Of a stretch of DNA of 64,000 nt, positions 17,173 to 26,732 are shown one piece after another. Within the stretch, counting starts at the first letter, position 1; each line of letters opens with the position of its first letter. The stretch covers positions 1-64,000 of the forward strand of contig PYJA01000121.1 of assembly GCA_003635185.1 (NCBI GenBank), read 5' to 3'. The notes under the pieces were generated by a model. The model did not search any database. It had not been told where the DNA came from and saw only the letters and a list, made by a program, of their open reading frames with translations. Made by a program: the position numbers and the translations under genes. This DNA comes from Candidatus Poribacteria bacterium. Lineage in GTDB: Bacteria > Poribacteria > WGA-4E > WGA-3G.

Positions 17173-19161
17173 TTGGCGAGAGAGAGAATCTCACAAGCAG
17201 ATGAATGGCAAACGTGGGCACAACGCTACGACATAGAAGGCGGTGTCCGAACCTTTGAATCCGGATTGACCGGCAAAGTGTTCTTCGGCGCACTCTTTGT
17301 TGGGTTGCTCATGATGCCCGGTTCCATCTATCTAAGCTATGTGTCTGGTCAATCCGGTGCAGCGGCTGCGCCTTGGGTTGCAGTCATCCTATTTACTGAA
17401 TTAGCCCGACGGTCCTTCACCACGGCACGCCGTCAAGAACTCTATATGCTGCTGAGCCTCACCGGCGCAGCAGTCGGCAGCGGTATGCAGTACCGGAGTT
17501 TTATTTGGTATGCATACTTTGTAAACACACAGCAAGCCATCTCTTATGAAATTGCTGATAAAATCCCTGCATGGGTCGTGCCATCCGGTGATTCCGTAGC
17601 CATTGCAACACGAAGTCTGTTACATCCCGATTGGTTGTTGCCTGTAGGTATCTATCTGGCAAGTAAGTTCCTTGGTACATTACGGGTTGTCAGCGGTCAG
17701 TATATTCTCTTTAGACTGACCGCTGACCTTGAACGACTCCCCTATCCGATGGCACCGATTACTGCACAGGGTGCAACTGCTTTAGCAGAGACGACCGGTA
17801 AACAGGAAACATGGCGATGGCAGGTCTTTTCTATCGGGTCTATGGCGGGCTTAATATGGGGATTCATCTATATCGGTATTCCTGCGCTTACTGGCGTGAT
17901 GATGAGTCAACCGATACAAATACTAAAGATACCGTGGATAGACTTTACACAAAGCATTGAGGGATTCGCGCCGACAGGGGTCTTTGCACTCCGAACAGAC
18001 TTCGGACAGATGCTTTTCGGATTTGTCTTGCCGTTCCCTGTGGTGATGTCAGAGTTTGTCGCCGCGATGCTATCGCAATTTGTTCTCAATCCGCATATTC
18101 TCTACGTAAATGAGATATTACACCAATGGGAACCAGGGCTTGATGTGCGTGCAACTTCACTTTTTAACGGTCTCGATTTTTGGAGAAGTTACGATATCGG
18201 TAAAACGTTTAGTCTGGGTCTCGTTGGCATGGCAGCCTCTGTGCCAATGCTTTTCAAGCTTCGCAGCACCCAGAAAAAGGCGGGACAACGGGGTTCACTT
18301 GCTACGCCACCGAACCGTGGTGATTTTCCATTATGGCTTATGGGGATACTATGGCTTATCGGTATGGGCGGATTTGTCTGGCTCATCCATTGGATGGTGC
18401 CGAATTTCCCACTGAGTTTCCTACTTGGGTTTGCGTTCTTGTATACACCGATAAATTCGTATATCACTGCACGGACGTTTGGCGTACTCGGTCGCGACCT
18501 GTTTGAAATACCTTATTTGCATGAGATCACCTTTATTCTCAGCCGGTACGAGGAAATTGATATCTGGTTTGCACCGCTGCCCGATGAAGATTACGGAGCA
18601 GGCACACAAGGGTGGCGCGTGCTTGAATTGACGGGAACAACTTTTACATCAAACCTCGCTGCGACACTACTGATTATGCCTATCCTGATTATCTGTGGAA
18701 TCTTGGTACAACACTTTATCTGGCAAATAGCACCAATACCGAGCGCGCAATATCCGTTTGTTCAGATGATGTGGCCGATTAACGCAACAAATGAATGTCT
18801 TATGAAAACATCACTGCGCGATGGGAATAGTGAGATCATACAAGCTATTCGGGGTGATTATGTTGCTGCAGGATTTACCTCCAGCCTTGCTATCTATGGG
18901 CTGCTTTGGGTGTTAAAATGCCCATCCATGTGGTTTTACGGTATCATCGGTGGAATTGGGGCTGACCCGGGCAGCATGGTTGCGCGGTTACTCGGTGCTA
19001 TCATCGGTAGATTCTATATGATTAAGCGGTTTGGGTTGAAACGTTGGTTTATGTTCAATCCGGTGTTGGCAGCAGGTTTTGCTTGTGGCGTAGGTTTGGT
19101 CGGGATGGGTACTGTCGCAGTTGCTCTTGTCTCTAAAGCGGTTATTGTTAAACCGTTTTAA
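17173..19161 (+). CDS. polytopic membrane protein, OPT/DUF6784-6785-like transporter
   Basis: 662 residues with about 14 hydrophobic segments and few soluble stretches. Blocks such as LFRLTADLERLPYPMAPITA, LGFAFLYTPINSYITARTFG and GGIGADPGSMVARLLGAIIG recall oligopeptide-transporter-like families seen in planctomycete and poribacterial genomes. Translation begins at TTG (17173), eight bases after GGAG; no ATG fits better. It probably resides in the inner membrane and imports an organic solute. The substrate cannot be predicted. The preceding small membrane protein may be co-transcribed. Confidence 0.7.
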   Translation: MARERISQADEWQTWAQRYDIEGGVRTFESGLTGKVFFGALFVGLLMMPGSIYLSYVSGQSGAAAAPWVAVILFTELARRSFTTARRQELYMLLSLTGAAVGSGMQYRSFIWYAYFVNTQQAISYEIADKIPAWVVPSGDSVAIATRSLLHPDWLLPVGIYLASKFLGTLRVVSGQYILFRLTADLERLPYPMAPITAQGATALAETTGKQETWRWQVFSIGSMAGLIWGFIYIGIPALTGVMMSQPIQILKIPWIDFTQSIEGFAPTGVFALRTDFGQMLFGFVLPFPVVMSEFVAAMLSQFVLNPHILYVNEILHQWEPGLDVRATSLFNGLDFWRSYDIGKTFSLGLVGMAASVPMLFKLRSTQKKAGQRGSLATPPNRGDFPLWLMGILWLIGMGGFVWLIHWMVPNFPLSFLLGFAFLYTPINSYITARTFGVLGRDLFEIPYLHEITFILSRYEEIDIWFAPLPDEDYGAGTQGWRVLELTGTTFTSNLAATLLIMPILIICGILVQHFIWQIAPIPSAQYPFVQMMWPINATNECLMKTSLRDGNSEIIQAIRGDYVAAGFTSSLAIYGLLWVLKCPSMWFYGIIGGIGADPGSMVARLLGAIIGRFYMIKRFGLKRWFMFNPVLAAGFACGVGLVGMGTVAVALVSKAVIVKPF

Positions 19162-19168
19162 TCTTTAA

Positions 19169-19377
19169 TATAGTGTTAGGCGTTTGTATAGGGGGACTCT
19201 GAATTATTGCTTGGCATACACTATTACTCTATAAAACGTTATAATACCATTTCTATCAATTTTTGTCCCATTAGCGGCTGACTGTGCCGTAGCATAAACT
19301 GCCAGTTTGTGCATCGTCCTATGCAAACTAAAAGTTTGCTCTACAATTGTGTGCAAGTAATTATGGTTTCCACTATA
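19169..19377. repeat. probable degenerate TATAGT-type element
   Basis: The left end TATAGTGTTAGGCG and right end GGTTTCCACTATA fit the family ends loosely. The interior has GCATAAACTGCCAGTTTGTGC and CAAACTAAAAGTTTG palindromes. The remaining 19378-19639 shows no supportable gene. Confidence 0.4.
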
Positions 19378-19639
19378 ATAACCAGTGACCAACCGTTTTT
19401 CGGTGGACACCTAACGTCTCAGCGACTTATGGACGAGTTGTGGCTTGACCACTACGAAGTAGATAAATGGCTGTCAACCTTTGCTTTTGATAACCTATTG
19501 ATGTTTTTCTCAACAAACTTTTCAACTCTGAAACACTTTCTGTCCTCTGTGGAGGTTTGATGTTCATTAGGGACACTCCTATGATTTGTAAATCTGACTC
19601 AAGTCCAAAGACTTGGGATTTTTAAGGAAGTCCCTTCAA

Positions 19640-19945
19640 TTACGTTTGAACTTTTATCTCCTCATCTTCTACAATGACAGGGTAGGTTCTAATCCGTAGC
19701 CGCGGATCAGTTTGGCATTCACCCGTTTCTGTCCTATAGGCATATCCATGAACTGGGCAAACAACAATCCCGTTCCGGACCCTTCCTCTACCAAGTGAAC
19801 CCATTGCATGCGGACAAGTATTATCCACCGCACAAAACTTGCCGTTTTCATTCAAAATAGCGATCCGCCTACCGTTGACAGTAAAAGATTTTCCGCGCCC
19901 TTCCTTAATCGCAGATATTTTTGTGACCGTTGTCCATTCAGACAT
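19640..19945 (-). CDS. Rieske [2Fe-2S] ferredoxin (NirD/BphF-like)
   Basis: 101 residues, about the length of free-standing Rieske ferredoxins. Cluster ligands are visible as CPHAMGSLGRG near 43 and CPVHGYAY near 62, that is C-x-H and C-x2-H. It carries one electron at a time to an oxygenase or reductase; no such partner is adjacent. It is the last gene of the minus-strand operon, starting 5 bases after the ABC permease stop. It could serve the molybdenum hydroxylase encoded divergently, which is only an inference. Confidence 0.88.
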   Translation of the reverse strand: MSEWTTVTKISAIKEGRGKSFTVNGRRIAILNENGKFCAVDNTCPHAMGSLGRGRVRNGIVVCPVHGYAYRTETGECQTDPRLRIRTYPVIVEDEEIKVQT

Positions 19946-19950
19946 AGTGT

Positions 19951-21657
19951 TTACTCCTTAACACTTCCAAGGGTAATACCTTGAACAAATTCGCGTTGCA
20001 TTGCTAAAAAGAGGATTACGATTGGTAGCAACGACAGCAGCGTTCCTGCCATTAACATGCCGTAATCTTGCCGATAGATACCTACAAGATTTGCTAAACC
20101 GATGGGTAACGTGTATTTTGCTTCATCGCGTAAAACAATAAGGGGCCAAAGATAGCCGTTCCATGAACTCAAAAAGGAATAGATTGTCAATGCACCAAGT
20201 GCCGGTTTGATGATGGGTAAGACTATTCTATAATATATCCCAAATTCGGAACAGCCATCAATCCGTGCAGCATCAAGCAGTTCAGATGGAATCGTGACAA
20301 TAAATTGACGCATCAGAAACACACCGAATGCCCCCACAGAAAATGGAATTATTATCGCTTTGTAGCTATTGAGCCAACCGATGTCATACATCAATCCAAA
20401 CAACGGAACAAGTAATACTTGAAACGGTACCATCATGGAAGCAAGCAGGATACCGAACAAAACTGTCTTACCACGGAACTGATATTTCGCAAACGCATAC
20501 CCTCCAAGTGAACAGAAAAACAGGGTGAGAAGCGTTGACGCTGTCGCTATGAAGACGCTGTTAATGAAATACCGATTATACGGCACTGCTTTCCATAAAT
20601 TGCGATAGTTAGAAGTGAGTTTATTCCATACAATTGATAGGTATGCTGGACGGTGGATAGTTAATTGTAGGCGTAACCTGTTTTCAGCGTTTGTTTCTAA
20701 TGCTTTGTTAGGTGTGCCAGTTTCATCATTCACCTCAATTTGCCGCATCGGGATGTGCGATGATTCTAACTCGCCAGGAATCCCATGTAACCGCCAGACA
20801 GTATTCTCCGGTAGAGCAGTATATAAAACAAAAGGATGTGTTGGTTGATATGTAGTGCCGTTCACTGAAACAGCTAAAGAAAGGTGATGATAAGACGCAT
20901 CTCCGCGCACCGGCAGTATAATGCGGCGGATTCGGTTTATCGGAATAGGGGATGAAATAGTTGTTGTCAAGCGCACATCGTTTTTATCTTGGTAATTATA
21001 AGATAACGCGGTAAAAGGTTTGGGAACATCGGGATCGAAAATTTGCTGTAATGTAATTGAATCAGCATCCCATTTTACAGATTCAACCTCCACTCGGTTA
21101 AATTCTATATCTTCTATTTCAATAGTGCCTAAGGTAACCTGGCGGTAGACTGATTTCCAGATAGTTTCAACTGTTTCAGGAATAATAGCATTTTCTACTT
21201 CGTTGACAATAGACGCTGTTGTGCCATTCCATACTTCGGTCGGTAGTGTAGCAACATGCTGCTGCCAGGCACCTTTTGTCATTTCGGTTTGTAAATCCTG
21301 TGAAAAGTTTGAAGTGGTCAGTTGTGAATTTTCGGCAATGTGTTTCTGTACATTTTTCCAGATTGCTTGTTCTAATTCAGGTTGCAGATTTTTCCATACA
21401 TCAGGATCAACTGAAGCAGGTTTTTTTATTTTTGGATAGGCACTGTTGACAATATAAGGTGAGGATGTTACACGCGGCGGCAATTTAGGAAACCACCGAA
21501 TCGGCACAGCAAAAACTTCATCAGCTGTTTTGAAAGAGGAACTCAATAACCACAGAAGTGGCACCATAGTACAAAAAGCGGCAACAACGAGAAGTGGGTA
21601 CCCGATACCGATGAAGATTTTTCTTTGAACACGTCGGTGTTTATTGCTTCGATTCAT
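19951..21657 (-). CDS. MalG-type ABC permease with a large extracytoplasmic insert
   Basis: 568 residues from ATG 21657, which overlaps the end of the AAA ATPase gene by 17 bases and suggests translational coupling. The first helix YPLLVVAAFCTMVPLLWLLSS leads into SFKTADEVFA, then about 300 mainly hydrophilic residues replace the short loop of ordinary permeases. Five further helices follow from about residue 360 (YFINSVFIATASTLLTLFFC onward). The EAA loop reads ELLDAARIDGCSEFGIYYRI. This is the carbohydrate-uptake (CUT1) inner-membrane subunit type. The partner permease, binding protein and ATPase are not in this window. The insert might act as a tethered binding or scaffolding domain. The family is certain, the role of the insert is not. 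Confidence 0.85.
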   Translation of the reverse strand: MNRSNKHRRVQRKIFIGIGYPLLVVAAFCTMVPLLWLLSSSFKTADEVFAVPIRWFPKLPPRVTSSPYIVNSAYPKIKKPASVDPDVWKNLQPELEQAIWKNVQKHIAENSQLTTSNFSQDLQTEMTKGAWQQHVATLPTEVWNGTTASIVNEVENAIIPETVETIWKSVYRQVTLGTIEIEDIEFNRVEVESVKWDADSITLQQIFDPDVPKPFTALSYNYQDKNDVRLTTTISSPIPINRIRRIILPVRGDASYHHLSLAVSVNGTTYQPTHPFVLYTALPENTVWRLHGIPGELESSHIPMRQIEVNDETGTPNKALETNAENRLRLQLTIHRPAYLSIVWNKLTSNYRNLWKAVPYNRYFINSVFIATASTLLTLFFCSLGGYAFAKYQFRGKTVLFGILLASMMVPFQVLLVPLFGLMYDIGWLNSYKAIIIPFSVGAFGVFLMRQFIVTIPSELLDAARIDGCSEFGIYYRIVLPIIKPALGALTIYSFLSSWNGYLWPLIVLRDEAKYTLPIGLANLVGIYRQDYGMLMAGTLLSLLPIVILFLAMQREFVQGITLGSVKE

Positions 21658-22534
21658 CTGTTTGCTTATCCAATTCGCTTGTCTCCGCTGCCCGAGCACG
21701 TTGAATGTCATCTTGATATTTGAAGACACAGCCAAGGGTTTCAGCGACGATATCAGCATCCAATTGTGTTTTGCCGAGTGCTAAAATCGCTAATCCCCAA
21801 TCCAATGTTTCGGCAATCCCTGGTTTTTTGTAGTAATCGTCTTCACGCCACAGTTGCATCATCTCACATAACTGCTGTGCAAGGTGTTCATTGATCTGTG
21901 GAAGTTTTGTTTGAACAATTGCCAATTCCTTCTCTACAGTCGGATAATCTATCCATTGATAGAGACAACGGCGTTTGAGTGCCTCATGAACCTCGCGTGT
22001 TCGATTTGAGGTCAGGACAACGTAGGGAATCTGTTTTGCACGGATCGTGCCGATTTCGGGGATCGTAATTTGAAAGTCGGACAAGATTTCAAGCAGAAAT
22101 GCCTCAAATTCACTATCACTCCGATCAACTTCGTCAATAAGTAGAACAGGTGGTACATCCCCGTTGCCTTGGATCGCTTCAAGCAGTGGTCGTTTTAGCA
22201 AAAATTTTTCGCTGAAAAGATCCGTTCCAATCTCTTTTTTATCGCGCCCCTGTGCTTCATCTATACGGAGTTGCAAAATCTGCCGTGTATAGTTCCATTC
22301 ATACAACGCGCTGTGAACATCTAAGCCTTCATAACACTGCAACCGAATTAATTTTGCTCCTGTGGCATCTGCCAGGACTTTTGCTACCTCAGTTTTGCCA
22401 ACACCCGGTTCACCTTCCAAAAATATCGGTTTTTTGAGATGATGGGCGAGATAGAGCGTTGTCGCTAATCCCTTATCTGCAATGTATGCCTGTTTTTCAC
22501 ATGAAGTCTGTACGTTTTCAATTGATTCAAACAT
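21641..22534 (-). CDS. MoxR/CoxD-like AAA+ ATPase
   Basis: About 297 residues. Walker A is GEPGVGKTE, Walker B is VLLIDEVDRSD, and sensor 1 lies in YVVLTSNRTRE; the LKRRCLYQWIDYP arginine segment follows. MoxR proteins are chaperone-like ATPases that help load metal or cofactor centres. CoxD, the member near molybdenum hydroxylases, is the closest functional match given the xanthine-dehydrogenase-type operon transcribed divergently. The usual VWA partner (CoxE) is absent. The start is uncertain: the frame opens further upstream inside the neighbouring gene, and the ATG at 22534 has no strong ribosome site but best fits the family N-terminus. Confidence 0.85.
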   Translation of the reverse strand: MFESIENVQTSCEKQAYIADKGLATTLYLAHHLKKPIFLEGEPGVGKTEVAKVLADATGAKLIRLQCYEGLDVHSALYEWNYTRQILQLRIDEAQGRDKKEIGTDLFSEKFLLKRPLLEAIQGNGDVPPVLLIDEVDRSDSEFEAFLLEILSDFQITIPEIGTIRAKQIPYVVLTSNRTREVHEALKRRCLYQWIDYPTVEKELAIVQTKLPQINEHLAQQLCEMMQLWREDDYYKKPGIAETLDWGLAILALGKTQLDADIVAETLGCVFKYQDDIQRARAAETSELDKQTDESKQ

Positions 22535-22568
22535 AGTTTTAGCGGTGTAAGTCCAAATATCCTTTAGG

Positions 22569-23195
22569 TTATCTATTTTCGCGTAAGGCATGTTCATAAT
22601 CTTCACGATAGTCAATATCGCGTAGAACATCATCAGTGTCCACATTGACGTAATGAATATCTTCACTGTGCGATTTAAAAAGAGATCGGACTCCACCACT
22701 CTCTTTACTTAATGCTAAGATTTCATTAGCGTACTGATGCTGAAAAATGACAGGGTGCCCGCGCTTATAATTGTAACTCGGCAAAGCAATGCCTTTATCA
22801 GTTTGTGTGTAGGCATCGATCACCTTGTCAATCAATGCGGATGTAATAAAGGGTTGGTCAACCAACATAAGTGAGAATGCATCTCTATCAAGTTTTTTCC
22901 TTGCATTTTCCAAGTAAAGTGACCGTATCCCCGCTTGCGCAGAAGTTAACATGCCTTCACGGTAGTTAGGATTAAAAACGATTTTTACCGGACGGTCACT
23001 TAATAAACCTTGAATTTGATCAGCACAGTGTCCAACGATAACAATAACCTCACTAAACTTTGCTTCAAGCATATTGTCAACCACAGTTTCAACGATTGTG
23101 CTTTTGCCAAAAGGAAGCAACTGTTTCGGGTGTCCCATCCTTGTAGATAGCCCCGCAGCGAGCAGTATTCCTGAAATAAACGGTATTTCCGCCAT
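22569..23195 (-). CDS. MocA/MobA-like molybdenum cofactor nucleotidyltransferase
   Basis: 208 residues starting ISGILLAAGLSTRMGHPKQL, the NTP-transferase signature LAAGxSxRMGxxK. MLVDQPFITSALID and the GHPVIF segment are typical of MocA (cytidylyltransferase) and its relatives. It would convert molybdopterin to its dinucleotide form, the cofactor type used by xanthine-dehydrogenase-family enzymes, and such a large subunit is encoded at 27759. It starts 3 bases after the preceding operon gene. MobA-like nucleotide choice cannot be told from sequence alone. Confidence 0.85.
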   Translation of the reverse strand: MAEIPFISGILLAAGLSTRMGHPKQLLPFGKSTIVETVVDNMLEAKFSEVIVIVGHCADQIQGLLSDRPVKIVFNPNYREGMLTSAQAGIRSLYLENARKKLDRDAFSLMLVDQPFITSALIDKVIDAYTQTDKGIALPSYNYKRGHPVIFQHQYANEILALSKESGGVRSLFKSHSEDIHYVNVDTDDVLRDIDYREDYEHALRENR

Positions 23196-23198
23196 AGT

Positions 23199-24158
23199 TC
23201 AATATTTGATGTCAAAAGACTTATAATCACCTGTGAAGGCGCGCTCCTCAATTTTTAGGTCGTCTACCTTTGCAGCGGGGGGACCTTGCCGTAGTTTTTC
23301 CACTAATGCATCTAACTGCATTTTATCGCCTTCCGCGACGACCTCTACCTTGCCATTCCTTAAATTCTTAGCATAGCCGTTAATGCCAAGTTGCTTAGCA
23401 TTCTCTTGCGTGAATTTACGGAAGAAGACTCCTTGTACTTTTCCGCTGATTAACACATATAGCTGCATTTTCCGGTTTACCTCAATAATCAGTTTGACGG
23501 AAGTTCCAAGTTCTGGCAATAAGTCGTCATTCTTTTTATATAGATTCTCCTCTTCCGATTCAGGTAACGGGTTAATAAACAGTGTTGTCGGGTCTACATG
23601 ACTGAGTGCGGCCATATCGTTAGTGGAATATGCCAATGGGATCATTGCGTCTTCGTCCTCCCCATCAAGATCATATACCATTCGTGAACCTGTATAGATC
23701 CAAGCGACATGTTTCATAGGTTTTTTGGTTTTCACATTATATAATAGGTCTTCACCCCGTACTTTTTTTGTTTCTTTGTCAACCGTCCATTCAACGTTGA
23801 TGATAACAGTGGGACCTTTAGCAGGAATCTTTTCCTCCGTTTCCATGTCTTGGTCAACAGGATTGCCAGGTTTCACCCCAAGTTTGTCCATCGCTTCATA
23901 TATTTCTTGCGCTGATGCATCAACAACGATGATACTTTCATACTCTTTACCGTTAGGACCACAAAAAAGATATTCAACAGCACCTCTTAGATGTTGGTCA
24001 TATTCACCAAGTGCTTTGGATATTTGCCCTTTTAAAACAATTTTCTTCTCTTTCTCTATAATCTGAAGATGACCATCTGTCCAAGCAATGTTTGATATAG
24101 AGAAAATGCTTAAACCTAAACAGATAATTATAGCGGATGTATAACACAGAAATTTCAT
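23199..24158 (-). CDS. exported YdjY-domain protein fused to acylphosphatase
   Basis: 319 residues. An N-terminal signal helix (AIIICLGLSIFSISNIAW) is followed by a YdjY-like domain from about 35 to 215 (KEKKIVLKGQI, YLFCGPNGKEYESIIVV). From 231 there is a full acylphosphatase: LYVLISGKVQGVFFRKFTQE, then GINGYAKNLRNGKVEVVAEG, with the catalytic Arg in GVFFR and Asn in KNLRNG. Acylphosphatases are normally cytosolic single-domain enzymes, so export of one is odd. An in-frame ATG at residue 231 with GAGGT about ten bases upstream may start a free cytosolic form. First gene of the five-gene operon. Confidence 0.85.
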   Translation of the reverse strand: MKFLCYTSAIIICLGLSIFSISNIAWTDGHLQIIEKEKKIVLKGQISKALGEYDQHLRGAVEYLFCGPNGKEYESIIVVDASAQEIYEAMDKLGVKPGNPVDQDMETEEKIPAKGPTVIINVEWTVDKETKKVRGEDLLYNVKTKKPMKHVAWIYTGSRMVYDLDGEDEDAMIPLAYSTNDMAALSHVDPTTLFINPLPESEEENLYKKNDDLLPELGTSVKLIIEVNRKMQLYVLISGKVQGVFFRKFTQENAKQLGINGYAKNLRNGKVEVVAEGDKMQLDALVEKLRQGPPAAKVDDLKIEERAFTGDYKSFDIKY

Positions 24159-24175
24159 GAGAGAACTCCTTATTG

Positions 24176-24465
24176 TATTAACCCAAGTTGCTACCTATAA
24201 GTTTTTAGACATGGAAACACCGTCTTTAATGAAAATATGCTGATAATTAGCCAATATTTTCGTAGCGCAAACTGTTAGTTTGCGCACTTGCAGCCACAAT
24301 CTAAATGAAGTTTAAGTTATTAATTCGGTAATGTGGCGAGGTTAGGAAACCTCGCCAGCAGAGATGTACACTTGCTGCTGGCGAGGTTTCCTAACCTCGC
24401 TAAATTACCCAATTTATTTTTAATCTTCATACAGATTGTGCTACAAGGTGGCAACTTAGGTTATA
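24176..24465. repeat. outer inverted-repeat element hosting a second element
   Basis: The left end TATTAACCCAAGTTGCTACC pairs with the right end, the inverse of TATAACCTAAGTTGCCACCT (24446-24465). Inside, a palindrome with CACAATCT and AGATTGTG arms is split by the nested element at 24305-24430. No reading frame. It fills the gap between the divergent operons. Confidence 0.65.
24305..24430. repeat. ATGAAG-type nested element, copy 1
   Basis: 126 bp with imperfect inverted ends of about 28 bp (ATGAAGTTTAAGTTATTAAT against ATGAAGATTAAAAATAAATT) and a central stem GGCGAGGTTAGGAAACCTCG. A nearly identical copy lies at 60373-60499. Both copies sit at the centre of an unrelated palindrome. Confidence 0.85.
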
Positions 24466-24634
24466 TTAAAACAGTGTATTTAGAAAGTATAACTTAACCT
24501 GTAAAAAATTTCCAGATCATGTTTATGGAGGGTGTGTCCAGTTTTGTCACTTATCTGTCTGAATTGGACAAAATAGCCGTTTCACGTTAAAATACAGAAA
24601 ATTTTTTCGCATATCAAACGACGGAATGTAAACA

Positions 24635-25600
24635 ATGCATAGAATTCTTATAGATACAGACCCGGGAGTAGACGACGCGCTGGCAATCCTTCTCACGATG
24701 AAATCACCAGAATTACGTGTAGAGGCAATAACAACCGTGAGTGGAAACGTGCACGTTGAACAAGCAACGCAAAACCTACTGACGATATTAGGTGTCCTTG
24801 AATTATCTGAATTTCCTATTGTTGCAAAAGGTGAGGCGCAACCACTTATAAAACCGCTCGTGAAGGCAGAACACGTCCACGGTGAGGATGGATTAGGCAA
24901 TATCAGTAAACTGCGCAATTCTGATGGGAGTCTACGTTATCCATTGGCGAACTGTGAAATTTCAACACTTGCGGGTGTTGACTTGATACTTGAAATGGTA
25001 GATCGTTATTCTGAGGAGTTGATTGTAGTTGCTTTGGGGCCCTTAACAAATATTTCGAGGGCAATCCAAAAAGACGCAGAAAGCATGCAGAAACTTCGGA
25101 GCATCGTCTTGATGGGGGGTGTGTTTAGAGAATATGGAAACGTTACAACTACTGCAGAATTCAATATCTTCGTTGACCCACATGCTGCGCATGAGGTCTT
25201 TAATTTCGGTATCCCTGTTCACATTGCCCCGTTAGATGTGACACATCAGGTGGTTTTAACAGGTGAACGACTGAATGCAGAAATCAAAGGGCGAAGTGAT
25301 AAAATATCCTGCTTTCTTATAGAATCCACCCAAGCCTGCATGGAATTTTACCGTGAGCATATAGGTTTTTACGGATTGCATATCCACGATGCACTACCTG
25401 TCGGCATGTTGACACATCCAGCCTTTTTTGAAAGTGTTGATGCTAATGTACAAGTTGAAACCGAGGGTAATTTGACAAGCGGTATGACTGTTGCTGACCT
25501 GCGGCGCGAACGTCAAGGGACAATCTCGAATGCCAGTGTCTGTGTTCAAGTAGAATCAGATACCTTTCTAAACCACTTTTTCCAGCGAGTCCTCTCGTAA
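24635..25600 (+). CDS. inosine/uridine-preferring nucleoside hydrolase
   Basis: 321 residues. The calcium and ribose-binding DTDPGVDDA motif is at residues 7-15, EFNIFVDPHAA near 175, and the active-site region GLHIHDALPVG near 245. The enzyme splits purine or pyrimidine nucleosides into ribose and free base in the cytoplasm. It lies 210 bases before the molybdenum hydroxylase operon on the same strand, so the pair could release and then oxidise purine bases. That link is inferred from position. Confidence 0.93.
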   Translation: MHRILIDTDPGVDDALAILLTMKSPELRVEAITTVSGNVHVEQATQNLLTILGVLELSEFPIVAKGEAQPLIKPLVKAEHVHGEDGLGNISKLRNSDGSLRYPLANCEISTLAGVDLILEMVDRYSEELIVVALGPLTNISRAIQKDAESMQKLRSIVLMGGVFREYGNVTTTAEFNIFVDPHAAHEVFNFGIPVHIAPLDVTHQVVLTGERLNAEIKGRSDKISCFLIESTQACMEFYREHIGFYGLHIHDALPVGMLTHPAFFESVDANVQVETEGNLTSGMTVADLRRERQGTISNASVCVQVESDTFLNHFFQRVLS

Positions 25601-25687
25601 TCAAAATTTGCGTAATCCCCTCACCTTTTTCGTTAAAGGATACAAAAAACCAAAAACGAATTTCTGAATTCTTCAAAGAATTTAAGG

Positions 25688-25716
25688 TTGACAATTACGC
25701 TTTAATTCGGTATCCT
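25688..25716 (+). promoter_or_regulatory. sigma70-type promoter for the molybdenum hydroxylase operon
   Basis: TTGACA (25688-25693), 17-base spacer, TATCCT (25711-25716), 95 bases before the first gene of the operon. Confidence 0.65.
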
Positions 25717-25810
25717 AATAGTAGCAAAATAATCAGGTGTTCACGGAGTAAAAGAAGATAGAAACGGAACATCACACCCTGAAGAGACAAAATGAAACGG
25801 AGGAACAGAT

Positions 25811-26665
25811 GTGAAAAATTTTGAGTATTTTGAACCGACCACCCTTGCAGAAGCGTCCCACCTGTTTGCACAAGGGCACGCGCAGCTTCTTGCAGGTGGG
25901 ACAGACCTTGTTATCGGCATGAAGGCATATACCGAGACACCGCAATCTGTGATAAGTCTACAGAAAATTCCAGACTTAGATGGCATCACTACTGATTCTG
26001 ATAACGGCATTACCATCGGTGCAATGACGAAGGTGCGAGAAGTTGAATTGTCCGAAGATGTACAAGAACATCACACTGCATTAGCGGAAGGCGCATCCGA
26101 AATCGGGTCCATCCAAATTCGCAATCTTGCGACTATCGGTGGCAACATTGCACACGCTTCTCCTGCTGCAGATACGGTTGCGGGCTTGCTCGTCGCAGAT
26201 GCACAGGTCAGCATCGCGAGTGCTGAGGGTGAACGAACTGTACCAATTAATGAGCTATTCACCGGTCCAGGGCAGACTGTCTTAAAACCGGGTGAAATTA
26301 TAACACAATTCCATCTACCGAGCCCTGCATCTGGTTCTCACTATATTAAACATAAGATCCGTGAAGTCATGGATTTAGCATTTATCGGTGTGGCTTCTGC
26401 AGTCAATTTACAGAACGGTGTAATTAAAGACGCACGAATCGGACTTGCTGCTGTTGCCCCAACACCAATTCGCGCAACAGAAGCAGAGAATCTTCTAAAA
26501 GGAAAAGGACCCACACCTGAACTTCTGCAACAAGCAGGCGAAGCCGCGGCTGCCGCAACCAGTCCGATATCTGATTTACGATGCTCCGCAGAACATCGCA
26601 AGGAGATGGTTGATGTCCTTACAAGACGAACCCTCCGATACGCTTTGGACAGAGCAACAAGGTAA
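25811..26665 (+). CDS. molybdenum hydroxylase FAD-binding (medium) subunit
   Basis: 284 residues of the CoxM/XdhB type. FAD-binding motifs appear as LLAGGTDL near 34-41 and IRNLATIGGNIAHASPAAD near 100-118. A CO-dehydrogenase flavoprotein C-terminal domain follows. It passes electrons from the iron-sulfur subunit to FAD. The start is GTG at 25811, seven bases after GGAGG; the overlapping ATG is out of frame. The 2Fe-2S subunit gene follows 67 bases downstream. Confidence 0.92.
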   Translation: MKNFEYFEPTTLAEASHLFAQGHAQLLAGGTDLVIGMKAYTETPQSVISLQKIPDLDGITTDSDNGITIGAMTKVREVELSEDVQEHHTALAEGASEIGSIQIRNLATIGGNIAHASPAADTVAGLLVADAQVSIASAEGERTVPINELFTGPGQTVLKPGEIITQFHLPSPASGSHYIKHKIREVMDLAFIGVASAVNLQNGVIKDARIGLAAVAPTPIRATEAENLLKGKGPTPELLQQAGEAAAAATSPISDLRCSAEHRKEMVDVLTRRTLRYALDRATR

Positions 26666-26732
26666 AAGCATTCATATTTACGCGAGGATTGACTCTCACA
26701 CCTCACATCGTATTTAAGTTAAGGAGAAAAAT

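Noticed and set aside
19309-19560. 83-residue plus-strand frame after the transporter
   Set aside because: Begins inside a repeat palindrome, lacks a ribosome site and has no recognisable domain.
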